A stretch of DNA of 64,000 bases from Sphaerochaetaceae bacterium (GTDB taxonomy: Bacteria > Spirochaetota > Spirochaetia > Sphaerochaetales > Sphaerochaetaceae): the NCBI GenBank assembly GCA_028532765.1, contig JAQQAR010000072.1, forward strand, positions 1 to 64,000, in the 5' to 3' direction. The notes beneath the pieces are model-generated. The model ran no database searches and was not told where the DNA came from. It was given only the letters and a program-made list of their open reading frames with translations. Numbering within the stretch: position 1 is the first letter of the stretch; each line of letters opens with the position of its first letter. A program made the translations under genes and the position numbers. Positions 16,630 through 26,197 of the stretch are shown piece by piece.

Positions 16630-19428
16630 GCCGAGGTACGAGCGAGCTTGAGCAAGCACATGTTCAAGCTCCTCGATTGTCTTATTCCACAATGCATGGT
16701 CATCAGTAGGCTGCTCATGTTGCAACTCTGCACACAACATCTGTGCGCCTGTTGCCCCAATAGCTCCACAGCTGCCCTTTGCTCGGTGAGCAAGTTCTGC
16801 TACTTCATTCCAGTCCTGGTTGTCCCAGGCTCTGTTCAGGTCATCAACCAAGTCGGTCATCTCCTTGATGAAAGTACCGAGAAGAATCCTGTAGGCTGCC
16901 TCATCACCGCCAATCTGTTGAATTCCCTTGTGGTAGTCGATGGAAGCTTCAGCAGGTTTCTTGGTTGGATGATATGCCTCTGCAAGGCTCTGTACCTTTC
17001 TTTGAAGCTCCAAGGGGTTGTAGGGCTTACCGATGACCTCAGTTACTCCAATCTCCTTGCATCGCTTTAGGACACTGGAGATCAAGTCTGCTGAGGTTAT
17101 CAGAAGGGGAACCTCCTGGTTCTTCTCCCTGATCAGCTTGCTTGACTCATACCCATCCATGACATCCATGTGAAGATCCATCAAGACGCAGTCAATGATA
17201 TCCTCGTGTTCGAGGAACCGTTCATACCCCTCTTTCCCATTGGAAGCAAGGTAGACGGTTGCATCTATCTGCTCGAGCAGTTCCTTTGCAATGATCTGGT
17301 TTGTTGCATTGTCTTCGACAACTAATACAGTGAATGATGCATTTTTCCTTCTCTGTACCTCATTATTCGCGGTTCGAAGTGATGAGGTGTTTGTTCCAAA
17401 CAACTGGAGCAACCCATTGAACAGAACGCTGGTAATAAGGGGTAGCATAAGAACCAAGTCACAGGGGATTTGCAGCTCTTTTTCTAGCTCCAACTGGTTG
17501 TTTGAAAATACTAGAAGTTTCGGACGCAATTCATCGTGAGTGTTGAATATATTTCGAAAATTATCCGGTATAACCATGGATTTACGATAATCCAATACCA
17601 CAAGGTCATAATTTTGATTTCCTTCGAGTGCCTTGGCTGCTAGATTGAATGAGGTAACCCCTTCATATTGCATGTGATACTCATTGAATACTATAGCGAG
17701 ACGGTTATAGAGCATCCTGTCCTGAATGACGAGTAATGCTCTGAGAGAGGAGAAATCAACGGAAGTCTGCGATTTTTCTTCCTGGTCAGTATTCAATTGC
17801 ATGGGGAGAGACACTGTGAAGCGGGTCCCTTCATCTGGGTTGCTCTCCACCTCCAGCTTCCCCTGCATCTTCTCAACCAGTTCTTTCACAATGGAGAGGC
17901 CTAGGCCGGAACCTCCATACTTACGGTGGATTGTTTCATCTGCCTGCACGAACGGGGTGAAAATGGTATCGAGTTGTTCCTTGCTCATCCCAATTCCTGT
18001 ATCAGATATCTCCAGAGAGAGGGTACAGGTTGTTTCTTCTTTTTGCTGAGCAGTAATTGAGAGAGTAACAAAGCCATCTTCAGTAAATTTCACTGAATTG
18101 TTCATGAGATTGATGAGAATCTGGGAGAGACGTGTTGGGTCCCCGATAAATTGCTTTGGAACTCCGGGAGTTTCATTAATTCTGAAACTCAATCCCTTTT
18201 GTTGGATCAGGTGTTGTTCAATTGATACACAGTTCTCCAGTACATCATCAAGATGAAATGGAACTGATTCAAACGTCATCCTATTTTCTTCCAGACGAGA
18301 GTACTCCAGAATATCATTAATGATCTGCTGCATAGTCTCCGTTGCTGTGGAGATGCTGTGAATATAGCGAAGCTGGTCTGTAGATAAATTAGTCTTCTCA
18401 AGGAGATAACTCATTCCTCTCACTCCATTGAGTGGGGTCCGTATCTCATGGGAGATGCGAGCCAGGAATCGGCTTTTCTCCCGGTCTGCTTCCTCGGCCC
18501 GTAGCTGGGCTTCTTCTTTCTCATGGATGGCCTTCTTCAAGCGAACAATCCAGTAGGAAGAGAGAACGAAGGCAAGGATTATGATGATTGCAATGACAAT
18601 TGCAATTCTGATGATGGGCCAGTAGTCTATCTTTGTCTCATAACGAATCCATTTATTGAAAATTTGCGCTCGCTCTGCATCACTAATGGAATCGAGCCCC
18701 TTTCGCAGGATATTCGCCAGTATTGGTTCACTACGTTGTACTGCTATATGGAGCGTTTGATCTGCGTCTTCAGTAATGGGAATAATCGTAAGCTCAGTCA
18801 GTCCGAGCAATCTGCTGAGATATACACTTGTTGCTTCATTTCCCACAAAGGCAACCTCTTCCCCATGGTTTACCGCGAGCAGAGCTTCTTCCACCGTATC
18901 GTAGAGTCGGTGAGTAATGGACGGATAGGACGTTAAAAAGCCTTCATGAGAGCTTTCCCTCTGTACTGCTACCTGCCTTCCCAGAAGGTCGGAAAAGGAG
19001 GTAACTGAGGTATTGCTCTTCTGGACAATGATAGCTCGCTGGAAGTAAATGTAGGCAGGAAGGTAGCTCAGATACGCTTCTCGTTCTCTCGTATACCCAA
19101 CTGCAGACAATACCTCAATGGTCCCTTCTCTGGCTTGGCTGATCGTTTCAGTCCAGCTTAGGGTAGGGTCATAGGTAAATGACAATCCGGTTCTCTCTGA
19201 GATAAGGGAGAGCAAGTCTGCAGCAATTCCAGTATGGATTCCCTGTTCATTGAGGAACTCAAACGGCATGAATTTTGGATCGATACCAAGTCTCACTGTT
19301 TGATGTTCCTCGATGAATTGATACTCTTCCTTGGAAAACAGCTGGGACTCTTCTGCGTACACAACATTGGCCAAGCACAGAAGCATTCCCATGATAAGAA
19401 TCAGGTTCCTGTATTTGGACCGCAGCAT
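16624..19428 (-). CDS. Hybrid sensor histidine kinase with periplasmic SBP3 sensor, REC and Hpt domains
   Basis: 934 residues. Signal peptide (1-25), a bacterial solute-binding (SBP_bac_3-like) sensor at about 35-262 with VRLGIDPKFMPFEF, a transmembrane helix at 272-294, then a histidine kinase: ISHEIRTPLNG (H327), NLMNNSVKF (N box), DTGIGMS and GGSGLGLSIV. A degenerate receiver (LLVIQDRML, LDYRKS) precedes an intact one (VLVVEDN, LMDLHMDVMDGYES), and an Hpt domain ends the protein (LAHRAKGSCGAIG). It probably senses an amino acid or similar solute and runs an internal phosphorelay. Same operon as the REC/HD-GYP protein, 18 bases apart. Confidence 0.93.
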   Translation of the reverse strand: MLRSKYRNLILIMGMLLCLANVVYAEESQLFSKEEYQFIEEHQTVRLGIDPKFMPFEFLNEQGIHTGIAADLLSLISERTGLSFTYDPTLSWTETISQAREGTIEVLSAVGYTREREAYLSYLPAYIYFQRAIIVQKSNTSVTSFSDLLGRQVAVQRESSHEGFLTSYPSITHRLYDTVEEALLAVNHGEEVAFVGNEATSVYLSRLLGLTELTIIPITEDADQTLHIAVQRSEPILANILRKGLDSISDAERAQIFNKWIRYETKIDYWPIIRIAIVIAIIIILAFVLSSYWIVRLKKAIHEKEEAQLRAEEADREKSRFLARISHEIRTPLNGVRGMSYLLEKTNLSTDQLRYIHSISTATETMQQIINDILEYSRLEENRMTFESVPFHLDDVLENCVSIEQHLIQQKGLSFRINETPGVPKQFIGDPTRLSQILINLMNNSVKFTEDGFVTLSITAQQKEETTCTLSLEISDTGIGMSKEQLDTIFTPFVQADETIHRKYGGSGLGLSIVKELVEKMQGKLEVESNPDEGTRFTVSLPMQLNTDQEEKSQTSVDFSSLRALLVIQDRMLYNRLAIVFNEYHMQYEGVTSFNLAAKALEGNQNYDLVVLDYRKSMVIPDNFRNIFNTHDELRPKLLVFSNNQLELEKELQIPCDLVLMLPLITSVLFNGLLQLFGTNTSSLRTANNEVQRRKNASFTVLVVEDNATNQIIAKELLEQIDATVYLASNGKEGYERFLEHEDIIDCVLMDLHMDVMDGYESSKLIREKNQEVPLLITSADLISSVLKRCKEIGVTEVIGKPYNPLELQRKVQSLAEAYHPTKKPAEASIDYHKGIQQIGGDEAAYRILLGTFIKEMTDLVDDLNRAWDNQDWNEVAELAHRAKGSCGAIGATGAQMLCAELQHEQPTDDHALWNKTIEELEHVLAQARSYLGL

Positions 19429-19446
19429 TGAGGCTCCTTGGATTGT

Positions 19447-20493
19447 CTAGGTACGACTTAACTTGTTTGCAATGGAGAGAAAGGCCTGAAACACTACTGG
19501 GTCGAAGTGTCTGGGAGCCTCCTCTTTCATTACCTGTATTGCTTCCTCTGGAGAAAGCGCATCCTTGTACACACGCTTGCTGGTAAGTGCATCATAGACA
19601 TCAATCACGGCCATCAAACGTCCAGAGAGAGGAATCTTGGAATCTTTCAAACCTACTGGATACCCTGATCCATCGTACCACTCATGGTGGCTCGCGATAA
19701 GGGAACGAGCAGTTTCAATGAAGCTGATCGGAGCTTCATCCTTGTCTGTGCCATAGTCGAGCGCTTCCACTCCATTCAGTACGTGTTTTCTCATGAGTTC
19801 AGTCTCTTCCTTGGTCAATCGCCCCGGCTTGAGAAGAATACTATCAGGGATACCCACCTTCCCTATATCGTGCAGCGGTGCTGTGTCAACCAACTCCTGG
19901 ATTTCCCTATCAGTGAGGTGATAAGAGTTATCATCTTGTTTCTGGAGTTCGTTACAAAGGAGTCGCATCATGTTCTTGGTGCGTTTAGAGTGGTCACTGG
20001 TCTCAACATTGCGGATTTCCAACAACCTCACCAGTGCATTGATGGTAATCGCGGTGGTTTTTCGAATCTCTTCGGTACGTGCCTCCACCAAACGCTCAAG
20101 CTGTTTATTGTATTCTATCATCTGCCTGTTGGCTTTTTTTAGATTAAGCTGTAATTCAATGCGTTTTTGGAGGGAACGAAAGTTCAGTGGTTTACGGATA
20201 AAATCGACGGCACCCTTTTCAAGGCCGAGAATTTCCTTTTCTATCTCCTCAGAGTTGGTCAGGATGATGATTGGAATCTCTATCGAAATAGCCTTGCACT
20301 GGTCCAGAAAGGCAAACCCGTCCATCTTTGGCATATGCAGGTCGAGTAGTATTAAGTCAATTTCCGGATGCGCGCTGAGCACCAGTAAACCTTCCTCGCC
20401 ATCCCCTGCAGTAAGTACCGTACAGCAGGAAAGCGTATACTGGATCACGGCAAGATCGGTGGAAGAATCATCAATGGCAAGGACAACTGACAC
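19447..20493 (-). CDS. REC/HD-GYP response regulator (cyclic-di-GMP phosphodiesterase type)
   Basis: 348 residues. The N-terminal receiver has AIDDSS and LLDLHMPKMDG (phosphoacceptor D51). After a coiled linker (about 125-150) comes an HD-GYP domain: HSKRT, HDIGKVGIPD, LLKPGRLT, HHEWYDGSGYPVGL and DVYDALTSKRVYK. Such proteins hydrolyse cyclic di-GMP when phosphorylated. Its gene precedes the hybrid kinase, whose Hpt domain is the likely phosphodonor. Confidence 0.94.
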   Translation of the reverse strand: MSVVLAIDDSSTDLAVIQYTLSCCTVLTAGDGEEGLLVLSAHPEIDLILLDLHMPKMDGFAFLDQCKAISIEIPIIILTNSEEIEKEILGLEKGAVDFIRKPLNFRSLQKRIELQLNLKKANRQMIEYNKQLERLVEARTEEIRKTTAITINALVRLLEIRNVETSDHSKRTKNMMRLLCNELQKQDDNSYHLTDREIQELVDTAPLHDIGKVGIPDSILLKPGRLTKEETELMRKHVLNGVEALDYGTDKDEAPISFIETARSLIASHHEWYDGSGYPVGLKDSKIPLSGRLMAVIDVYDALTSKRVYKDALSPEEAIQVMKEEAPRHFDPVVFQAFLSIANKLSRT

Positions 20494-20594
20494 TGTTTCT
20501 CTCTCCTTTGTATTATGATGGTACCATTAGGCATACCATAGGTAAAGAAAAGGAAGTTGAGAATAAGCAAGAAAAGTAATAAGATTTCAGAACT

Positions 20595-21908
20595 CTAGTT
20601 TCCCGTGAGATATTGCAACGTCTGGAAGGCGCTCCAAGCTTCTATATTCAGTTGATGCTCATGAATCTGGGATGAGAGCAGATTCATCTCGGCTTGAAGC
20701 AGCTCATCTCTGGTTCCGTATCCGCTTTGATGAAGCTCTTCATTCGTTCTCACACGTTGCTCCAGGGCCGTCTGCTTCCTCTGTTCCAAGTCAATTTTCT
20801 GCATGGAGGTCTTCAGCAGTAGATACTGCTGCTGTACCTCTTGGGAAATGCGCTGCCTTGCTTGTTGTAGGTCAAGGGTAGCGGACTCCTCTTGGCTCTC
20901 TGCACGTTTGATGGAATTGGCAATCTTCCCTCCATCAAAGAGCGTAGTCTTCAGTCCTACCGAAACGGATATGCTGTATGCATCCTGATCATTCCAGTCT
21001 GATTCTGACAAGGGAAAATTCGGGCTACTGTAGCCTGCCGACATAACCAAGGCAAGGTCTGGTTTGCCATAGAAAGAGCCCTTGGCAAGCCTCCCGGCTG
21101 CCTCCGTTGCTCTTTTCAGAGCAGAGAGTGCCCTCAAGGATGACTGTCTTGGAGAGAGGGATGCCTCAATGAGTGTTTCGACTGGTAGTTGCAATAACTC
21201 CTTGATTACCTGCTCATCGAAGGTATGGGGATAAATATCTTGGTCACTGGTCAATGCCTGCAGGTTGAGTGTTTGTTCGGTGATCGCATAGTCACTCTCC
21301 AAGATGGCAAGCTCGATATCCTGGAGAGCTACCTCTGTCTCGAGCTGTTCCAATTCCAGCATCATCCCGGATGCAACAGCTTCACTTGCAAGAGAGACTA
21401 GCTCCCTTCCAAGCGAATGTTGCTGCTTGAGCAACTGCGAAATTGCCTCCAGGGCGGTGAGTGTTACCGCCCTCGTGGAAATCTCAGCCAGGAGTTCTTT
21501 CTCTTTGTTGTGAAGTTCTTGGAGCTTTGCTTCAGCAATAGCTTCCTGTACATCCACCGATGCATTGATCTTTCCCCAGGTAAAGAGTGGCTGGGTGATG
21601 TTCACCGAGAAGTCATACATACTCGATTCCATTCCCTCGAATAAGGTGAGGTTACTTGGTGGTGTACCTGGACCCAAGGATCCTGCAGGGAGTGTGATGG
21701 GCCCGATGAGCGGGTTGCTCATATACGTGCCGCTGAGCTCGAGCTCAATGGTAGGCCAACGGGAAGCCTTTGCATCGCGTACATCGAGTATGGCTTGGTT
21801 GACCTCCTCCTGAAGAGTGGCGAGTTCAAGATTCCCGGGAATTGCACCAAGAAGCGGGAATGAGAGGGAGATCAGTACTGTACAAAGAAAGATGCTTCTT
21901 TTTTTCAT
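20595..21908 (-). CDS. TolC-family outer-membrane efflux protein
   Basis: 437 residues with an N-terminal signal peptide ending near LLGAIPG. Long amphipathic helical stretches rich in Gln/Glu/Leu, arranged as two repeats (about 30-220 and 225-437), match the outer-membrane efflux protein family; PLFTWGKINASV and TLFDGGKIANSIK are the repeat-equivalent signatures before the coiled coils. Third gene of an adaptor-pump-channel operon and coupled to the RND gene by an ATGA overlap. Confidence 0.92.
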   Translation of the reverse strand: MKKRSIFLCTVLISLSFPLLGAIPGNLELATLQEEVNQAILDVRDAKASRWPTIELELSGTYMSNPLIGPITLPAGSLGPGTPPSNLTLFEGMESSMYDFSVNITQPLFTWGKINASVDVQEAIAEAKLQELHNKEKELLAEISTRAVTLTALEAISQLLKQQHSLGRELVSLASEAVASGMMLELEQLETEVALQDIELAILESDYAITEQTLNLQALTSDQDIYPHTFDEQVIKELLQLPVETLIEASLSPRQSSLRALSALKRATEAAGRLAKGSFYGKPDLALVMSAGYSSPNFPLSESDWNDQDAYSISVSVGLKTTLFDGGKIANSIKRAESQEESATLDLQQARQRISQEVQQQYLLLKTSMQKIDLEQRKQTALEQRVRTNEELHQSGYGTRDELLQAEMNLLSSQIHEHQLNIEAWSAFQTLQYLTGN

Positions 21909-24900
21909 CTGCTGTCCCTCATATACTGCTTTTTCAAGATGATCCTACGCTCAGTCATATAGTACAGGATTGGTATGATGAAGAGCGTGATCAAGGTGGA
22001 ACTGAGCAAGCCTCCTGCAATGGCTTGTCCAAGCGGGGCATAAATTGCAGCTCCTTCCCCGGTTGCTAGAGCCATGGGGATTACCCCGAGCATCGTGGTG
22101 AGGGTGGTCATCAGGATAGGGCGGAGGCGGCTGGCGCCTCCATTTGCCACACTCATGCGTAACATTTCCAAGCTCTCTTCTCCTTCGGTTGCCTCCTCTT
22201 CTCTCAGCACATTGATTGCATCGATCAGGATGATGCCGTTGTTCACTACAATTCCGCCAAGAGCTATGAGAGCCATGAAGCTGATCAGGGAGATGGAGGA
22301 ACCAAATAGAAGGAGACCTAGGATTACCCCGATCAAACTGAATGGGATGGATGCCATGACGATCAGGGGCTGGCGGAATCTCTCGAACTGGATGACCATA
22401 ACGGTATAGACGAGGAAGATTGCGATGGCAAGGGCGGTAGCCATTGGTTTGATGGAGTCTGCAATGAGTTCCATCAAACCTCCACTTGCTGTCTTGATCC
22501 CTTCAGGGAGCGGGTGTTTAGCTAGGTGGTCCTGCATCCTTGCAGAAACCCCTTTGGTATCTTCACTGATAAGCGTTGCAGAGACTGTTACGGTTTTCTC
22601 CCTGTCCTCGCGGACGATACGGCTTACTGCCCGCTCTTCTCTCAGCTCAGCCAAGCTGGCAAAGCTGATGAGCTCTCCAGTGGATGCTGGAACTTCTGCG
22701 GAGAGAAGGGTGGAACTGGTGATGGGTAAGTCCTTGAGGTCTGACTCCAGCCTGATCGGATATCGCTCTCCCTGTGCATTAGTGAGATTGCCTACCTCCA
22801 TTCCCTGGAACAGAAGGTTGGCTGTCAGCCCCGCTTCGCTGCTGTTCACCCCAAGGTTGCTCATAAGCTGGTGCGACATATCCATGACCAGGATGTGCGC
22901 ATCATAACTGGTGTCGATACTGGCAACGAGGACCTCAGGATCTTCCTGTAGTTTCACTCTCAGGGACTCTGCAGTCTCATGCAGGAGTTCCATATCCTCT
23001 CCAACAAGCTTCAGTCCATAGCCACCACCACCCGAGATGTATCCAACCAAGGCATCAAACCCTCCATTTGTGGTGTTGACTGTGGCGTCAACAATGCTGG
23101 AGGAGAGCAGATACTGCACCTCATTGATGATCTCATGCACAGAACGCTTACGTTCCTTGGTTGGCACCAACACAACGCGGATACTTGCCTGGTTGGGAGA
23201 TGAGAAACCAAATCCAGTTCCTTGTCCGGAAAAGAGTACGATGGAATCAATTTCTGGGACCTGTGAGCTCACCAAGGCTTGGGCTTCAAGAGCCCGGTCC
23301 CTGGTATGCTCCAGGCTGTAACCTTGGGGAAATGTGAGAGCAATGTTGAAATCGCCATTATCAGTTGAGGGAATGAAGGTAAGCCCCAGGATTCCTCCTG
23401 CCATGATGACCAAGGCAAGAGAGAGAAGGGCAAGGGTCAGGATGAATTTCCGGTTGCTTAAGCTCCATGCCAGCCCCTTTCGATATCCTCCTTCAAGACG
23501 ATTAAGAAATAGGGAGAAGCGCGGTTCTCGCTTTCTCACTTTCTCCGGGACGTTCAAAACCAAACGAAGGATGAAGGGAACGACCACCAATGCCACCAGT
23601 AGGCTGGCTACCAGGGCAAGAATCAAGGTAAGGGCAACATCACGGAGAATTGACCCTACAATGCCTGAGAGCAGGGAGAGTGGGATGAATACAGCGAGCG
23701 TCGTGGTGGTGGAAGCAAGAATAGGGGAGCCCACCAGGTCCGCACCGCGGTGCAGTGCTTCCTCGCTGGGTATCTTGTGTTCTTTGTGTAAACGCATGAC
23801 TTGTTCGAGCATGACGATGGAACCATCCACCACCATACCCAAGGCAACCACAATGCCAGAGAGGCTCATTAGGTTGATGGTCACACCAGCCACACGCATG
23901 CCGATGAAGGTAAAGAGAATACTGAGGGGGATGGAGAGGGCGATGGTAATGGTCGCCCTTGGATCGCTCAGGAACAGAAAGATGACAAACACAGCCATAA
24001 GGATGCCGAGTAGTCCTGACTGGGAAACCTTCATCAGGGAGGCAATGATGTTCTTGCTGTCATCACTGAGTATCTGGAAAGACGCGGCTCCTCCCGTTTC
24101 CTCTTGTGCGTCAGAGAGAACCTTCTTGATCTCCCGAACAATGGAAAGGGTGTTGCCATCGCTACGTTTGGTAACTGAGATCACGACCCGTGGAACTTGG
24201 TTTGCATCAGCATAGGCATTCATCTCTGCTGTCTCGAATGCAATATCTGCCACATGGCCAAGTCTGATCACCTCCCCCTCCTCGGTTGCCCCGATAGGGA
24301 GGTTCCTCAACTGTTCAAGCGATTCCAGGCTCCCCTCATAGCGGAGATTTGCACTATTCCCATGCCATACTGCGTTCCCTACAGGCAGGCGCATATTGGC
24401 ATACTGGAGTACCTGATACACCTGCAGCATGGAGATTCCTCTTGCCCTCAGGTCCTCGGTTCTTACCGTAACACGTACTTCCTGGGTCTGCATGCCGGTT
24501 ACCGACACTTCTCCAACTCCCTGGATTCTGGTAATCCTTGGGATGAGATTGTCTTCCACATAGGAGGAGAGATGACTGGTATCCTCGCCTGCATCAACAC
24601 TGAACATCATTACCGGAAGCATGGTGGCACTGCCTACGATTGCTACGGGCTCTCCCTCAAGATTGTCGGGAAGTTCTGCTTCCATCTGTCTGATACGGTT
24701 GCGGATTTCCCCAAGCATATCGTATGGGTCTACCCCATCTCGGAAGGTGATGGTTACCCAGGAAAATGATCCACTGCTTGTTGATTCAATGCTCTTGAAA
24801 TCAGGGAGGGTGACAAAGTGCTCTTCGAGCACCTTGCTTACATCCCTCTCCACATCTTCAGCGCTTGCTCCAGGATAGACTGCGAGGACTTCCACGGTAG

Positions 24901-25027
24901 GAAGACTGATATCAGCCATGAATTCAACATTCAGACCAGTCAGGGCATAGAGACCGAAGGCGATCAAGGCAATGAGGAGCATCCCGATAACCGCCGGGTG
25001 TCGCACTGCAAAGTGGGAAATCTTCAT
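21905..25027 (-). CDS. RND-family efflux transporter
   Basis: 1040 residues, with the RND layout: an N-terminal helix (FAVRHPAVIGMLLIALIAFGL), a large periplasmic loop (about 35-330), six helices (about 340-540), a second helix and loop, and six C-terminal helices. ALGMVVDGSIVMLEQ in helix 4 corresponds to the proton-relay segment, with one Asp retained where many pumps have two. IALGGIVVNNGIILIDAIN is the second-half counterpart. A proton-driven exporter of drugs, metabolites or envelope components. Confidence 0.94.
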   Translation of the reverse strand: MKISHFAVRHPAVIGMLLIALIAFGLYALTGLNVEFMADISLPTVEVLAVYPGASAEDVERDVSKVLEEHFVTLPDFKSIESTSSGSFSWVTITFRDGVDPYDMLGEIRNRIRQMEAELPDNLEGEPVAIVGSATMLPVMMFSVDAGEDTSHLSSYVEDNLIPRITRIQGVGEVSVTGMQTQEVRVTVRTEDLRARGISMLQVYQVLQYANMRLPVGNAVWHGNSANLRYEGSLESLEQLRNLPIGATEEGEVIRLGHVADIAFETAEMNAYADANQVPRVVISVTKRSDGNTLSIVREIKKVLSDAQEETGGAASFQILSDDSKNIIASLMKVSQSGLLGILMAVFVIFLFLSDPRATITIALSIPLSILFTFIGMRVAGVTINLMSLSGIVVALGMVVDGSIVMLEQVMRLHKEHKIPSEEALHRGADLVGSPILASTTTTLAVFIPLSLLSGIVGSILRDVALTLILALVASLLVALVVVPFILRLVLNVPEKVRKREPRFSLFLNRLEGGYRKGLAWSLSNRKFILTLALLSLALVIMAGGILGLTFIPSTDNGDFNIALTFPQGYSLEHTRDRALEAQALVSSQVPEIDSIVLFSGQGTGFGFSSPNQASIRVVLVPTKERKRSVHEIINEVQYLLSSSIVDATVNTTNGGFDALVGYISGGGGYGLKLVGEDMELLHETAESLRVKLQEDPEVLVASIDTSYDAHILVMDMSHQLMSNLGVNSSEAGLTANLLFQGMEVGNLTNAQGERYPIRLESDLKDLPITSSTLLSAEVPASTGELISFASLAELREERAVSRIVREDREKTVTVSATLISEDTKGVSARMQDHLAKHPLPEGIKTASGGLMELIADSIKPMATALAIAIFLVYTVMVIQFERFRQPLIVMASIPFSLIGVILGLLLFGSSISLISFMALIALGGIVVNNGIILIDAINVLREEEATEGEESLEMLRMSVANGGASRLRPILMTTLTTMLGVIPMALATGEGAAIYAPLGQAIAGGLLSSTLITLFIIPILYYMTERRIILKKQYMRDSR

Positions 25028-25036
25028 CGGCTACCC

Positions 25037-26152
25037 CTACCTGGTCTGCTGAACGGAGACTGTCTGCCCATCCAGTACTGTATGATGTCCTCCCACGATG
25101 AAAGATGCATCCTTATAGGCCGGATCAATGGCTACAAGGGAGTCATTCTCAGCAATGATGGCAAGTTTCTCATAGCGAGCTGTGTTGGTCTCTTCATCAT
25201 ATACGTAGAAGGCACCATCGACCGTACGGTCCTCTTGCCTTAGGAGATATACCCCTTCAATTTGGTTGTAAACGATTCGGATCGTCACGGCCATCCCTGG
25301 CACAAACGAGCCATCTTGCTCTTGAAGTGTGCTGACCAGTGAGAAGGTATTCGAAGAGGGGTTGATTGAGGGTGAGATTGCCTTGAGTCTTGCCTGTGCT
25401 AGATGCACTTTGCCCGAGGAATCCGTTCTGCTCACCTGGATTTGCAGTTGTTCCTTCTTTGCTTGGATGATGTCAAAATAGTAAGAGGGGATCTCAGCCT
25501 TTATGCTCAAGGAATCAAGATCGGCTATCAGGGCTATAGGCTGCTGGGAGGAAGCAACATTCCCCTGTGATGCGTACTTTTCGATGACCGTCCCGGATAT
25601 CGGGGCCTTGATGGCAGTATTCTTCATCTGCAATTCCGCCAGTTCCCACTGAGCCAGGGTCGCATCCCTATTTGCCTTTGCTTCCTCATAAGCCTGCTCA
25701 GTGACTGCCTTTGCCTGAAAGAGTCTCTCAACACGTGTGAAGGTTGTTTGGGCTACTGCTTTTGCTGATGTTGCTTGAGCACGTTGTTGCTCATAGGGTT
25801 CACTGTCTATCTGTGCCAGTACTTGCTCTTTCTCAACCTGGTCTCCCAGTTCAAAGGAGACCGTTTCCAGTTCTCCACTTACCAAGGGTAGGAGCGCAAC
25901 CATGTGGTCGCTTTGGACATGTGCCGTAAGGGAGATGCTCTCTTGCAGTGTCCCATACTCCGCTTTTGCAGTGGTGACCGGAACCGGGGTAGGGGTTTTC
26001 TCTGCAAGGCTCTTGTTCGAGAACTGCATGATGCCGTAGGCGATCATGGCCGTACCGAGCAGGAGAATGAAGTAGCGAAGAAAGACGAAGAACGATCGTT
26101 TTCCCAAGGGTTTTGCTCCTCTATGAATCTGAGCAAAACCTACCACAGCCAT
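25037..26152 (-). CDS. RND efflux periplasmic adaptor (membrane fusion protein)
   Basis: 371 residues with an N-terminal membrane anchor (FVFLRYFILLLGTAMIAYGI). VSFELGDQVEKEQVLAQID is the first half of the lipoyl domain, an alpha-hairpin follows (about 125-180), and NTAIKAPISGTVIEKYASQG is the second lipoyl half. The beta-barrel domain is near 210-300. First gene of the efflux operon, bridging the RND pump and the TolC-like channel. Confidence 0.92.
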   Translation of the reverse strand: MAVVGFAQIHRGAKPLGKRSFFVFLRYFILLLGTAMIAYGIMQFSNKSLAEKTPTPVPVTTAKAEYGTLQESISLTAHVQSDHMVALLPLVSGELETVSFELGDQVEKEQVLAQIDSEPYEQQRAQATSAKAVAQTTFTRVERLFQAKAVTEQAYEEAKANRDATLAQWELAELQMKNTAIKAPISGTVIEKYASQGNVASSQQPIALIADLDSLSIKAEIPSYYFDIIQAKKEQLQIQVSRTDSSGKVHLAQARLKAISPSINPSSNTFSLVSTLQEQDGSFVPGMAVTIRIVYNQIEGVYLLRQEDRTVDGAFYVYDEETNTARYEKLAIIAENDSLVAIDPAYKDASFIVGGHHTVLDGQTVSVQQTR

Positions 26153-26197
26153 GAGCTGTAATCAATAGACATGCAATGGCCTCTGTATTAGGGCGCC

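Noticed and set aside
23334-24215. 293-codon frame on the plus strand opposite the RND pump gene
   Set aside because: Arg/Met/Ser-rich low-complexity product, entirely inside a certain gene; no start signal.
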